Below are positions 36,263 to 46,100 of a stretch of DNA of 64,000 nucleotides, piece after piece; within the stretch, counting starts at the first letter, position 1, and the number at the start of each line of letters is the position of its first letter. The notes beneath the pieces were generated by a model, which saw only the letters and a program-made list of their open reading frames with translations, did not search any database and had not been told where the DNA came from. Position numbers and translations under genes: made by a program. Origin of the DNA: Pycnopodia helianthoides (Eukaryota > Echinodermata > Asteroidea > Forcipulatida > Asteriidae); the NCBI GenBank assembly GCA_032158295.1, contig CM063257.1:15158332-15222331 (forward strand). Reading direction: 5' to 3'.

Positions 36263-36504
36263 GTAAGGGTATTGCGGCTTTATAAAATATGAATACAGGT
36301 GTCTGGTAGCCTAGGATGGATAAATTGTGTCCCTGTTGATGCAAGTTTGCCTTAAAACAAGGCAAACAGCCACTTTTGGCAAGGGGCTAAAAGGAGAAAG
36401 GATGAAAAGTACTGGAGATTGTTAATCCCGACGTCGGGGTTTCATATTTATTAAAATTTAAAAAAAATCATCCATAAATGTTGTGTAACTTCACCTCATT
36501 TGTA

Positions 36505-36850
36505 GGGTGTTGTGGCCGAGCGGTTAAGAACTCCAAACTCAAGCTCTGGTGCTTCTGTTCAGCAGAGTGTGGGTTCGAGTCCCTGTCGTGACACTTGTGT
36601 CCCTGAGCAAGACACTATAACTTCTTCTCCCACCCAGGGGTAAAATGGGTACCTGTGAGGGCAGAGATGGTTCTTGTGATTGATTTAGCTTAGTAGCGCA
36701 TTTGTAGCACAGGCTGTATACTCCCCAGGGAGCTGAGATGGTTTAAGGAATGAAACTAATGGCCCAGTGACCAGGGATAATAAGTGTAAAGCGCTTTGAG
36801 ACGCCCTTCGGGTGTGTAAAGCGCTATATAAAAACCTCCATATTATTATT
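36505..36850 (+). mobile_element. tRNA-derived SINE, near full length
   Basis: The head resembles a tRNA(Leu/Ser), with GTGGCCGAGCGG (A box) and GGGTTCGAGTCCC (B box) about 60 bases apart. A central domain follows ('acacttgtgtccctgagcaagacac', 'gggtacctg'). The 3' end 'aaagcgctatataaaaacc' leads into an ATT-rich tail. It inserted in the intron between micro-exons A1 and A2. A truncated minus-strand relative lies at 16745-16865. It would be transcribed by RNA polymerase III and mobilised by a partner LINE. Confidence 0.8.
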
Positions 36851-37074
36851 TATTTCATTTAAGATACCTCACCGTTTGACTACTTGCCGATACAACTACT
36901 TTAAATATAACTTGATCAACTTTCACCTTTAAATAAAGACTTGTTGTTTTATGCCTTTACAACATTGTCGATGATTATTGTCTTGATGACATTACACCAT
37001 TTGTTGTTTATATAAGAACGATTTTGATTTTGCTCCCCGAAGTGAAGGCCTTTTTTTCCTGATTTGATTTCAAG

Positions 37075-37140
37075 ATACCTCCCCCTTGAACGAGGCTCGT
37101 ACACCTGATGCAACGGAGAGAACCGCAACCACGGAAACAG
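37075..37140 (+). CDS. Thr-rich micro-exon A2
   Basis: A 66-nt, phase 1-1 exon (acceptor TTTCAAG, donor ACAG/GTAAGA) encoding TSPLNEARTPDATERTATTET. It is most similar to B3 at 51801. The distance from A1 is 878 bases, of which about 345 are the SINE. Confidence 0.7.
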
Positions 37141-37189
37141 GTAAGAGTATTGTGGCTTTATCAATGTGAATACATGCACCATGATTGTG

Positions 37190-37265
37190 TTCAGTAGCTT
37201 GGAGTGGAGAGTACTGGTAAACGTCAATTCTAAGGTCAAGGGTTCCTATCCTTTATTAGTTCGAT
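37190..37265 (+). mobile_element. tRNA-like SINE fragment in intron (also 51905-51985)
   Basis: 'tagcttggagtgg' (A-box-like) and, in the B copy, GGTCGCTGGTTCAAATCC (B-box-like) at tRNA spacing, lying just after the last micro-exon in both cassettes. No full tRNA fold can be supported, so it is taken as an old SINE head that predates the cassette duplication. Confidence 0.4.
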
Positions 37266-37340
37266 GATGAACTCAGGAGTAATTCATGTGCAACATTTAC
37301 CTGATGGATTTTCGTTGCATTGGATTAGGAGAAAATAAAT

Positions 37341-38177
37341 TGTTACGATCCAAAAAATCTCCAAACTATCCGTAAATATAAATCACTCAAAAAGCCTGAA
37401 TTTCCTCAGATGCTACAAAGAAATCATACAAGGCGACACTGATGTAAAGAACACAGAATCAAAGTGATTTAATGATAAAACTATCAACCACTTCATTTAC
37501 CGAATTGTTTTAACAAACATACACTGATTGCGTTAAACAAGTGTACATTAAAAATGGATCTTATACAAAATAAGTATCTGACGGGCTAATACGTCAACCT
37601 GGATGAAATATAGGCGAGGATCACAGCAACAGAAGATACAGCGAGGATCACATACGCTGGCTCTAAAACGCTCAACACCAGGGGCGGTAAATCAGTTTTT
37701 TGCCGATGTGACTATGAGCTATCACGGGGTTAACTCACTCCGATAAAATGTCCAGAAAAAGACGAAGCAACTACGGGTACACAATCTGACACCCGCCACA
37801 AAATATGGGGAAAAGACCCCAAAATACCGAACTGTAGATTAAGTTCGAAAATGTCCTTTCCGGAATCTAATTAAGCTCTTTAACTGCACTCGGTCAAAAG
37901 CGAACTCTATCAAAAGCTCCTACAACGAGTTGAATCACAATCACAGAAGTCGTAGCTTCCACCAGACTTGAGTATTTGTGTCCTGTCCAAGATTTATCCC
38001 CAGCCGGTATATAAAGGATTTGTGTTGTTTTCTTGAAAGTACTAAACTAGATCATTCTAGATCATTCATAACGGATTAGCGCCGCCCACTAGGGTTAACG
38101 GACTTACACACAAAGAATGATTGGGAGCGTGCGTTGAACACACGTAATTCATGTACATGTGTTAGGATCTCATAACA
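37341..38177. mobile_element. Solo LTR, 837 bp, private to cassette A
   Basis: Starts TGTTACGATCC and ends GGATCTCATAACA (inverted TG...CA termini), flanked by AAAT on both sides (37337-37340 and 38178-38181). Cassette B has the empty site with one AAAT at 52061-52064 and matching flanks (GGAGAAAAT before, TCATACCAAAG after). A TATATAAAGG box at about 38010 suits an LTR promoter on the plus strand. No internal retroviral or retrotransposon genes are present. Confidence 0.85.
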
Positions 38178-38256
38178 AAATCATAACAAAATATTAAGTA
38201 ATTGCAGATCCACAGGAATAACGAAGCTATTTGTTTTTCTTTACACACTTGTACAG

Positions 38257-38393
38257 TTGTTTATTCAAAGGATTGTTTCGAGATTCTTGCGGTGGGTGTA
38301 TCGATGAGTGGAGTGTACACGGTTCAACCTTTAGACTCCGGTGAGGCTTTCCAGGTGTATTGTGATATGGAGAGAGACGGTGGTGGATGGACG
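38257..38393 (+). CDS. FReD exon 1, cassette A
   Basis: A 137-nt exon, phase 1 in and phase 0 out (acceptor TTGTACAG, donor ACG/GTAAGA), encoding the start of a fibrinogen-related domain. It has KDCFEILAVGVSMSGVYTVQ, then DSGEAFQVYCDM and DGGGWT. The two cysteines form the first conserved FReD disulphide. In ficolins, tachylectins and FREPs this domain binds acetylated sugars or other microbial ligands. In A the usual tyrosine/arginine of 'YARG' is replaced (ILAVG), unlike cassette B. Confidence 0.85.
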
Positions 38394-38559
38394 GTAAGAT
38401 AACAAACTAGTGAATAAATGAGAGTACTTATCGCTCAGAATTAATTTGTAAATAGAAGGAGTTTGATCAAGTTTAAGAAGACAAGGGTTCTCACAAAGAG
38501 GCACCCTTGTCAACTCGGTGAATTTATGTTGTTTTTAACTGCGTATGTTTGTAATGTTG

Positions 38560-38815
38560 TCCAACAGTTGAGTATGCGTCACCAGAGTGGCATGGAAGCA
38601 TCAGTAAAAAGCAAACACAACACATTGAAAGAATAACACAAATAGCCTGTCACATCAACTTTGGTGACAACCATACTTCACACGCAGATCCTCTTGACTT
38701 CACGGGTCTCAAGACGCTCGAAGATATTAAGCGTAATCAATTATGTACAAGTTGTGCTTTGAATTGAATTACCTCTGACAGATATGCTGGATTGTTTCTT
38801 TAAAACAACAGAACA
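38560..38815 (+). pseudogene. LINE RT C-terminal scrap in intron of cassette A
   Basis: Matches 52875-53110 of cassette B ('cagttgagtatgcgtcaccagagtggca...gaaagaataaca', 'ggtctcaagacgctcgaag'). The 5' part present in B is deleted here. It is a non-functional remnant inherited by both cassettes. Confidence 0.6.
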
Positions 38816-38869
38816 CACAGTATGGGACTGTTTTTCTGTTTTTTTCTTAAAAAAAAAAAAAAAAAAAAA

Positions 38870-40115
38870 AAAAATTCCGGGCTTATCTTCAGCTTCACTC
38901 AAGATTGAAATTGAATTGAACATTGAAATTCATCAGACAATTGAACCTGAACATCAAGACGACATAAACTTCACGACGTCATGGTAACATAATCAGGTAT
39001 TGAATTAAATCAAATCAAAGTTTAATGTTTAAACAAAAAACCATAACTCCTGAACCACATGTTGGACATTCGATATCTACAATAAGACAAGGTATTTTAA
39101 AGGCGAACAAACGCTACAAACGGTGTGACCCCATTTGACCTCGACTTCTGGTTCAAACCCTAAGTTGAAGTCTTCAAAAATTCATATGTTAAGAACTACT
39201 TATCATTTTAGCACTAATTTGGCATCAGGCTATAGATCTGTGATTCTGCTCAAATTTTGGCACAGACATGACAACACTTTTACATCTGGTCAAAACCGGA
39301 CGTTAAAGTGCATGTATCTGTTAACCCACAATGATACCGCACGCTAGTTGAATAACACACACTTACACGTACACATACATTGTACATACAGTATTGTTCA
39401 TGTACAGTGTATAAGTACAGCGTATAGTTGTACATGTAAGATTGAATATATCCGACATCGCTGTTACATTGACCATCCAAAGATAAAAAATATAATATTT
39501 GAAAAAAATCATAACTCCTGAACCACACATTGGATGTTTACAATTCAAACATCATCTGAAAGGTCTTTGAAAATCAAAGAACGTTACACAGTGTTTGACC
39601 CGTTTGACCGTGACTTCTGGTTCCATCCGGAAGTCAAGGTATCTACTAAACCACGAGTCCGACTGAGTTGAAACTTGACCTAATGTTAGACCATGGAGAA
39701 AGAAATGGACATTCGAGATAATAATCATTCGAGGTGCCGTCATTACATTTTTTTAAACTGGTTTTCAAATTTTTACCATTTATCACATATCATGTGAACA
39801 AAGCAAGCTGCAATCTCTTTTTATTTTGCATTAAGCTTGGAAGGTAATGAATTGACAAAGAATTGACAAAAATAATATAGAGTGACGTCTTCATGACGTC
39901 ATAAATTTTCAAGTTATATCACCACAAAGGTAGTGTTTGTATACGTACAGAACAACCTGGAACTTTGTATTCAAGCTTGGATTTGTTACATCCAATAAGT
40001 GCTTGGAAAGCTGAAACCAAGCTTGCTTGTATTCAAGCCGGGATGTGTTTCATCCAAGAATGACCGCCTTGCCGAACACCTTGTTTTTGTTGTAACAAAA
40101 ACTTATGTCTAGTTT
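38870..40115 (+). repeat. Modular palindromic repeat block R5 (inside FReD intron, cassette A only)
   Basis: Starts after an A26 tract (about 38849-38874). It contains 'gaaccacatgttggacattcgatatctac', two 'tgacc(c)catttgaccttgacttctggtt' modules (39125-39160 and 39590-39630) and 'gacgtcttcatgacgtcata'. It ends CCGAACACCTTGTTTTTGTTGTAACAAAAA..GTCTAG (40073-40115). Absent from the matching intron of cassette B. Confidence 0.75.
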
Positions 40116-40371
40116 GTTTCTCTATGTATTCATCGACCCCCCTTATTTCGGTGTTGCTTATGTATATCTCTTGTTTGCAACCAAAGCTTGTTTGCAGACA
40201 AGGCTTGTTTGCAACCAAGGCTTGATGCAACCAAATCTTTCGATTTTGAAGTCATCTTATTTATCTTGTAATGCCACATAATACAGCTTCGTGCTGCCAG
40301 TTCTTGTTGTTGTTGTTGTTGTTTTTTTTTTTTTATGAAAGAATGATTATAAAACGTTAAAATTTTAATAG

Positions 40372-40632
40372 GTTTTCCAGCGGCGCCAGGACGGCAGTGT
40401 TGATTTCTATTTGGACTTTGCCAACTACAGCCAGGGCTTTGGGAATCTAGAGGGGAGTTTTGGCTCGGCAACGACAACTTACACCGTCTGACCGCTCAAG
40501 GCGAGTACGAACTCCGAGTAGATATGTCAAAATTTGAAACCGAATCAAGGTATGCCGCCTATGATTCGTTCAGCATCGCCGATGTGAGTGACAACTACAG
40601 GGTGACTTTGGGAAGTTACTCAGGAACCGCAG
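40372..40632 (+). pseudogene. FReD exon 2, cassette A, 1-nt deletion
   Basis: Homologous to 53604-53865 but 261 instead of 262 nt: GAGGGGAGTTTTGG where B has GAGGGAGAGTTTTGG (about 40450-40460). The frameshift leads to a stop within a dozen codons. Before it the frame reads [20 protein letters not shown]; after it the original frame resumes (TAQGEYELRVDM, YAAYDSFSIADVSDNY, SGTAG). Splice sites are intact (AATAG/G and GCAG/GTAATT). Either cassette A is a pseudogene or one A was lost in sequencing. Confidence 0.8.
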
Positions 40633-40710
40633 GTAATTTATTAGTATCATTCCTTCAAAGGAAATAATAATTTATTATTTGTTTTGTGCACTTGCCCAGA
40701 TTTGCCTGTC

Positions 40711-41301
40711 TACGAAGCCCGGGAAGGGACAGTGGTAAGAAAATTTGCAGGGGCTAATTCGTTCGCAAGGCTAAGTAATCCGTTCGAACGAATAGGTCAT
40801 CCGTTCACAGGATTAAAACAAATCTATTCGAACGAATTATAGTTATCCATTTGCACGGTTTAGTATACCATTGAACGATTTAGCAAACCGTTCGAACGAG
40901 TAAGTATTCCGTTCGCACGGTTTAGCCAATGCATTACATGGCGTTGTACGCATGCGTACCATCCACTAACAACAACACTGCTTCAAGCTGGCGCAGGGCA
41001 GCGACGCAAAAAGTTCTCAAAGTAATAAATAAACAACTGTTTGACAGTCGCTCATTTTATATGCATAGATAAATTACCTTTATATTTGTGTAATACAAAT
41101 TGAAATTGCTTGCGTTTTTCACAAACTACTTGCGTCGCAGCCCTCCAACATCTTGAAGCAAAGTGTTGTTTTGAGTGGATCGTACGCATGGATACAGCGC
41201 CATTTCATGCCTTTGCCAACGAATTCGTTCGAACGAAAACCGTGCGAACGAATTGGCCCTCCATAAATATTTTCTTCCACTGACCCTTCCTGAGCTCCGT
41301 A
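40711..41301. mobile_element. Foldback element with TTCGTTCGAACG palindromes, cassette A
   Basis: Long imperfect inverted termini: TACGAAGCCCGGGAAGGGAC...CAGTGG on the left, and its complement-like partner ending at 'ctgagctccgta' on the right. The arms carry many copies of TTCGTTCGAACG and CCGTTCGCACGG, plus a shared 'cgcatgcgtaccatccacta'/'ggatcgtacgcatgg' pair. The centre is a short AT-rich spacer. It sits in FReD intron 2. The related copy in cassette B is 53941-54452. Confidence 0.75.
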
Positions 41302-41945
41302 CCTTTCAAATGGGTCTTTTTTGTTCACAGTAATAAATTCAAAGCAGTGACGCTGTCCTCGATAGTACACATTGGGCAGTGATTAAGTACACAGTTTTCG
41401 AGAAAATGCACGTTTAAAGTGAGTTTATTTGGCTTAAAGGTAGGGTCATAGATTGTCAATGTAGTGCATTTTTATAGGCAAAATTGTAAACAAGATATAA
41501 TAAAAGTCAAGTTTGACATTTCAGCTGAATCCATTCACCTTTAGCAGAATCGATTCATAGATGAATAGTTTCACATATTCAAAGGCTTATGGTTGAATAA
41601 TTGTCCAAACCAAAGTTCTTCAAGAGGAATCCTGTCTCAAAATAGTTTATTATACCAACAGCTGCAGTGCTTCTTACAAAATAAGTTATTGTGGTCTTTA
41701 ATTTTACCGATCTATGACCCTCCCTTTAACGCTAGAAAACAAGTTTCATACTCAGAGAAGTCATAAATTGCAAGGACAAATCAATAAATCCATATGTTTC
41801 CAATATGTTGCTTAATGTCTAATGTTTTTACACTAGACAGGCAAAGAATAGCACTTCATTACCAGGCTTCGTGAAAAAAACTATAACAAAATATAAATAA
41901 AAAAATGTAAAGCTTTCGTTTTTCTTGCATCTTTCTTTCTTTCAG

Positions 41946-42199
41946 GCGACTCGCTGAGCTACCACAATAATTGTCAGTTCTCTACGAAAGACCGAGACAA
42001 CGATATAGACAGCAGGAACTGTGCCCAGACATTCCTTGGCGGCTGGTGGTACAACGGCTGCCACTATTCTAATCTTAACGGGGCGTATCTCCGGGGGACC
42101 ACGACTGAACGTGGTCGGGGAGTCGTTTGGCATCACTGGAAGGGGGCTTATTACTCACTCAAAACCTCAATGATGAAAATACGACCCACTCCACAATAA
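41946..42199 (+). CDS. FReD exon 3 (C-terminal), cassette A
   Basis: A 254-nt terminal exon (acceptor CTTTCAG, phase 1 in) ending at TAA 42197-42199. It carries SLSYHN, the Ca-site-like [40 protein letters not shown] and MKIRP, the normal end of a fibrinogen-related domain, with both late cysteines. The exon itself is intact and similar to B. An extra Cys (NNCQF) is unusual. Whether it is still translated depends on the exon-2 frameshift. Confidence 0.85.
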
Positions 42200-42315
42200 T
42201 AACACCATACCAGTCACTATGTTGCCGCTCAATAAGTAAACTCATACCAGTACCAATCCTCGAGATAAATAGTTTCCGTTTGAAATTCTTTTAAGGTCGG
42301 GAAAATAGCCTTTTA

Positions 42316-42802
42316 AAGCCTAAGTCACACCAAACTAGTTCTCAAAGCGTCGGAATCCGTCCTAAAAAAATCATGAAAAGGTCTACAAAGTGACCCGCTC
42401 ATCTCGTCTTCATCCCGTCTGCTGTCCGTTTATATAAATTTCAGATAGGGGAAAATTGCCCGTTCACCTCAGTCCAAGCCCGTCTGTAGTCAGTTTAAAC
42501 CGGTTCGTAACTAGTTCAACTTCGTTCCAAGTACGGCAATTCAGTTCGTAGTGCGTCAATCTCGTTTTATGTACGTTGCCACTCCGTCTAGCTGCAGGAC
42601 GGGATGGTCGCCCGAAAATTTTGAGCAGGCTCAAAGTTCTGGAGCACCATTCCCGATCAAACCCGTCCGATCACGACCATGAAGTTCGTAAATAGACTTT
42701 TAAAAAGTTGCCACTACGTCCACTCCGTTAACAATTAGTGTATACACGTTCGCCTACATTTTTCAGAACGTAGTGAGAACGAATTTGGTGTGATGGGGGC
42801 TT
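42316..42802. mobile_element. 487-bp MITE with TTA duplication (Harbinger-like), private to cassette A
   Basis: Inverted termini AAGCCTAAGTCACACCAAA and the complement AAGCCCCCATCACACCAAA. TTA on each side (42313-42315 and 42803-42805). The empty site in cassette B is 55606-55608, inside 'agccttttaaccaattt'. A 3-bp TTA target is typical of PIF/Harbinger elements. Non-coding, located just 3' of the FReD stop codon and so perhaps in the 3' UTR. Confidence 0.8.
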
Positions 42803-43649
42803 TTACCAACATATATTATTTTAATTGGTGCCATCGTAAAAAGGTGCATACAATCCTTGACAACTGTATACGGGTTTTGTATGCCTGCACTTAAAACGGA
42901 TAACCTCAAGTGATGAAATGTTAATATCTAGCATTACACAAATATAAGCAACTGACAATATTCTGTCTGGAAAGCACGTATCAACCATACTCTATGTGAA
43001 ATCATGATATGTTAAAAGTAAACAACAATTACTTACAAATGACTAGAATTCTTATCATGTAGATATTTTGAGTTCCGTGTAGTGGAACTATTTACAGTTT
43101 CTTCCACCAAGGAATACTGTATTTAATGTAACATGAGTACGACAATTTTTGAGCGATAAAAGACAAAATATACTGGATATTTGTACACGTATTAAAGTTG
43201 TATGTGTGTGTTGTATGAACACTTTGAGACAGACTCTGGTAGGATAGAAACCTCAGCCCATTTACGTGCTCTGAATGTTTACGTAGGTCTGCTGTGTTGG
43301 TTAGCAGACTGCAACAGCCATGCTTTATCATGTGTTCCATTTATAATGCAGTATCCCTCGGTGATCCTCCTTAGATACAATGTATTTTGTTTTTGTTTTA
43401 ACTTGCTGCTTGTTGTAACCTATGTTTCTTTGTTTTTTCATCTGTGTATACAATTACACATACAAAGATGTATGTAAGAGCAGGGGTGAATAACTCTGGT
43501 ACTTTCACTTCTTGCATCTAGTTTTCAATAAAACACACCTTACACAGCCAACAACTCTGAAATTTAGAAGGACTCTGAAATTTAAGTTCCTTTCAGGGGT
43601 GATTGACTTTGACTGATCGGCCAGATCCATGTTTAATTTTGCTAAACCT

Positions 43650-44900
43650 TAAGGCAAACAACTAAGAAGTGAACGAAGACACAGTGATGGAATCGCATTC
43701 TCTGGGTCATCTTGGATGCGAGTCCAAGCTTTACACGGACGATCAAACCATATTGTGTGCAAATAGTTTATTCAAAAAATTACAGATGAAATACACCTTT
43801 AGGGATGAGGGGGAAAGTGTAATTCCACGGTGAATCGAATTAAATAAACAAACGTTATTTAATTACTTTTGACAATGATCCGTTTAATCCAACTATCAAG
43901 TCTTTCAAATCGACCAAAAACTCAGCAGATTTTTGATAACTGCGGACATTATAAAACGAGTCACTACGGATTTTTCCTTCAAGTTCCTTAGACTTAATTT
44001 TTGATTCTTTGACATTCTACTGCTTTAGGTAGTAGGGCTTTTCAGTGTAACCGTTAAAAACTCAGTGAGTATGGCGGGATTCGAACACATGACCTGATAC
44101 GTTCTTGACTAGATGTGCAAAGTGCATGCCTGTCACTGATTGAAAACATAACAATGCTAGCTCGTAGGTCTAAATTTACTGTAAATGTTCAATTTGTAAA
44201 TTTCTTACAATACTTCTCCGTATTGGGAAATGCTTTCCGCATGATACCGTATTGCAGACGGGCAGATACCCTGCAGTCAGTGGGCGAGCCATGGTTATCA
44301 AGGCACAATTAGCATTTTCTTTTAATTACACCTGTTATGAATAAAGTAGAAAGCCTCTTTTTCTTGACTTCCTCTATTATACGATTGAGAAACATAATAG
44401 AGAATTTGAGTGGCCTAGCTTATCTGGTTTACCATCTACATCCAAATCAAGTGGCAGTGGTCCAAGGTTCAATGGGAATTCCCTATAGACTAGTGTTGAC
44501 AAATGCCTTAGCATACATGTACATGCTGTGTAACTGAAAGTGACTGGGAGGCTTGTCTGTCAACATACAACCTTACCGACTTTATGGTGCCAGCTGGCGG
44601 GCTTCACCAGAGCTTCTAAAGAGGTATTTATATTGTGGTCAGGGGTGGGGGGGGGGGTGCTTTTCTTTGACTTTGTGAATGGAGCGTGAATTTTTATTTA
44701 TTTATTTTTTTCCTTAGTGAGTTAGTGGAATCGTTGGGGGGGGGGTATGGGGGAATTGTTTTACAATCTCTAGACCATCTCAGAGGTGTTGGGGATGCTC
44801 AGAGTCCATTATGCAGCAATAAATCCCCGTGTGTGTAGTGTATTAGTGTGTTTTAAGTGTGCCTTGATTTTTATGGCCCGCCCAATGCATAGTGTTTTTT
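43650..44900. other. Intergenic, little recognised
   Basis: Only a possible SINE scrap is visible (44040-44110 on the minus strand, with a TGTTCGAATCCCGCC B-box-like string), plus G runs at 44647-44658 and 44737-44745. No gene. Confidence 0.35.
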
Positions 44901-44929
44901 GTATGCTGTCACGGACTGCAGGGTTTTAA

Positions 44930-45770
44930 GACAGTGTTCCCATTTATCACAGTGTGTTCTCGGTGGGGTGAGAACACACAGTCACCGTGAAAACACAGAG
45001 ACAAGGGCACACTGTGAATTGAAAATCTGTGAACACACTGTGGTGAAATAATTGTGAATTGTCCACAGTGTGTGTTCACATCAAGAAACATCATACAACA
45101 ATATCTAAATGACCGTACGAACGTGGCGGTTTATTATGATCCTTGTAACTCTAAGTAGTAATAGCAGTAAAGTGGTAAGTCTATGCTTGCGTACTTGTTA
45201 GTAAACAAATACTTGAATGTATTACTCCTATGTCTATATTGTATTGTATATGTAATGATATTGTGATTATTAGTAGATCGATTCTCTTAAATAATGATCG
45301 TAATGACTTGCATGAGGACCCTTTTTGTCTATATAGTGACACTTTGATCACACTGTGGTTACACTGTGGTTATACTGTAGTGACACTATGGGACACTATG
45401 ATCACTCTGTGATGACACGGTAATCTCCATTAAAATCAAGCTGTGGTGACACTGTTATCTCCGATGGCACACTATGATGACACTGTGACCCCACTGTAGT
45501 GACACTGTATTCTTCATTTGGCCAAACTGAGGTGACACTGTGATCACTATATGGCTACTTTGTGGAGACAGTGTTTTCTATTATTATTGTAGCGCTGTGT
45601 GGACACTGTGATATCTATATGAATACACTGACCCATTCTATGTCAACACTGTTATAACATCATGGTTTTGTTCCATATTCATAGTTTCACAGTCTGCGAA
45701 CTCAGTGTGATCACACACTCTAATTGTTGCATCCCTGTGGAGACATATTTTGTTCTTTCCTTTGTCCCTG
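44930..45770. repeat. Degenerate CACTGTGG/CACAGTG repeat region
   Basis: Dense, irregular copies of 'acactgtgg', 'gtgacactgt' and 'cacagtgtg'. They include a 44938-45075 part close to the satellite monomer at 61-62.6 kb ('cagtgtgttctcggtg', 'gaattgtccacagtgtgtgttcac') and a 45335-45560 part with 10-20 bp 'gatcacactgtggttacactgtgg' periods. Confidence 0.7.
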
Positions 45771-46100
45771 TAGTTAAGAACCTCTCATAGACTTTGTACA
45801 CACAATTCCCTGTGGAGCAACCCAGTCTTTAGAATTTCCCTATGGAGACTCTTTGTTATCCCTTTCTGGTTTGTTCTCGGTCTCCATAAGGTCGTGAAAT
45901 TTAAATCACTGAGTGGTACATACAGTATGACCAATTTGTGAGTAGAAGTTCCACGCTGTGGTGTCTGAAGGGATTTGTCCAAAACCTCATTTGACGGTAA
46001 TGAAAGATGCACAAGTTTAGGCATAAGATGTACTAAGGTTCTACGTGTACATGCACCCTATAAGGCACATCATTTAAAAATACATTGAAAATAGCAAATA

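Larger units (their letters stand above)
35460..43640 (+). repeat. FReD cassette A, direct duplicate of 49300-56340
   Basis: Exons, introns and 3' flank align in order with cassette B. The flank match runs through 'tgtgtgtgttgtatgaacactttgagacag' to 'gtaagagcaggggtgaataactctggtac'. Private insertions in A are a SINE (36505-36850), a solo LTR (37341-38177), repeat block R5 (38870-40115) and a MITE (42316-42802). B keeps more of a LINE fragment and one extra micro-exon. Confidence 0.85.

Noticed and set aside
36505..36590. A functional tRNA gene
   Set aside because: A and B boxes are present, but the acceptor stem does not close. The sequence continues into a SINE body and tail.
40130..40477. 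Minus-strand frame overlapping FReD exon 2 of cassette A (and 53560-53802 in B)
   Set aside because: It is the antisense shadow of the FReD exon; the plus strand carries the conserved domain.
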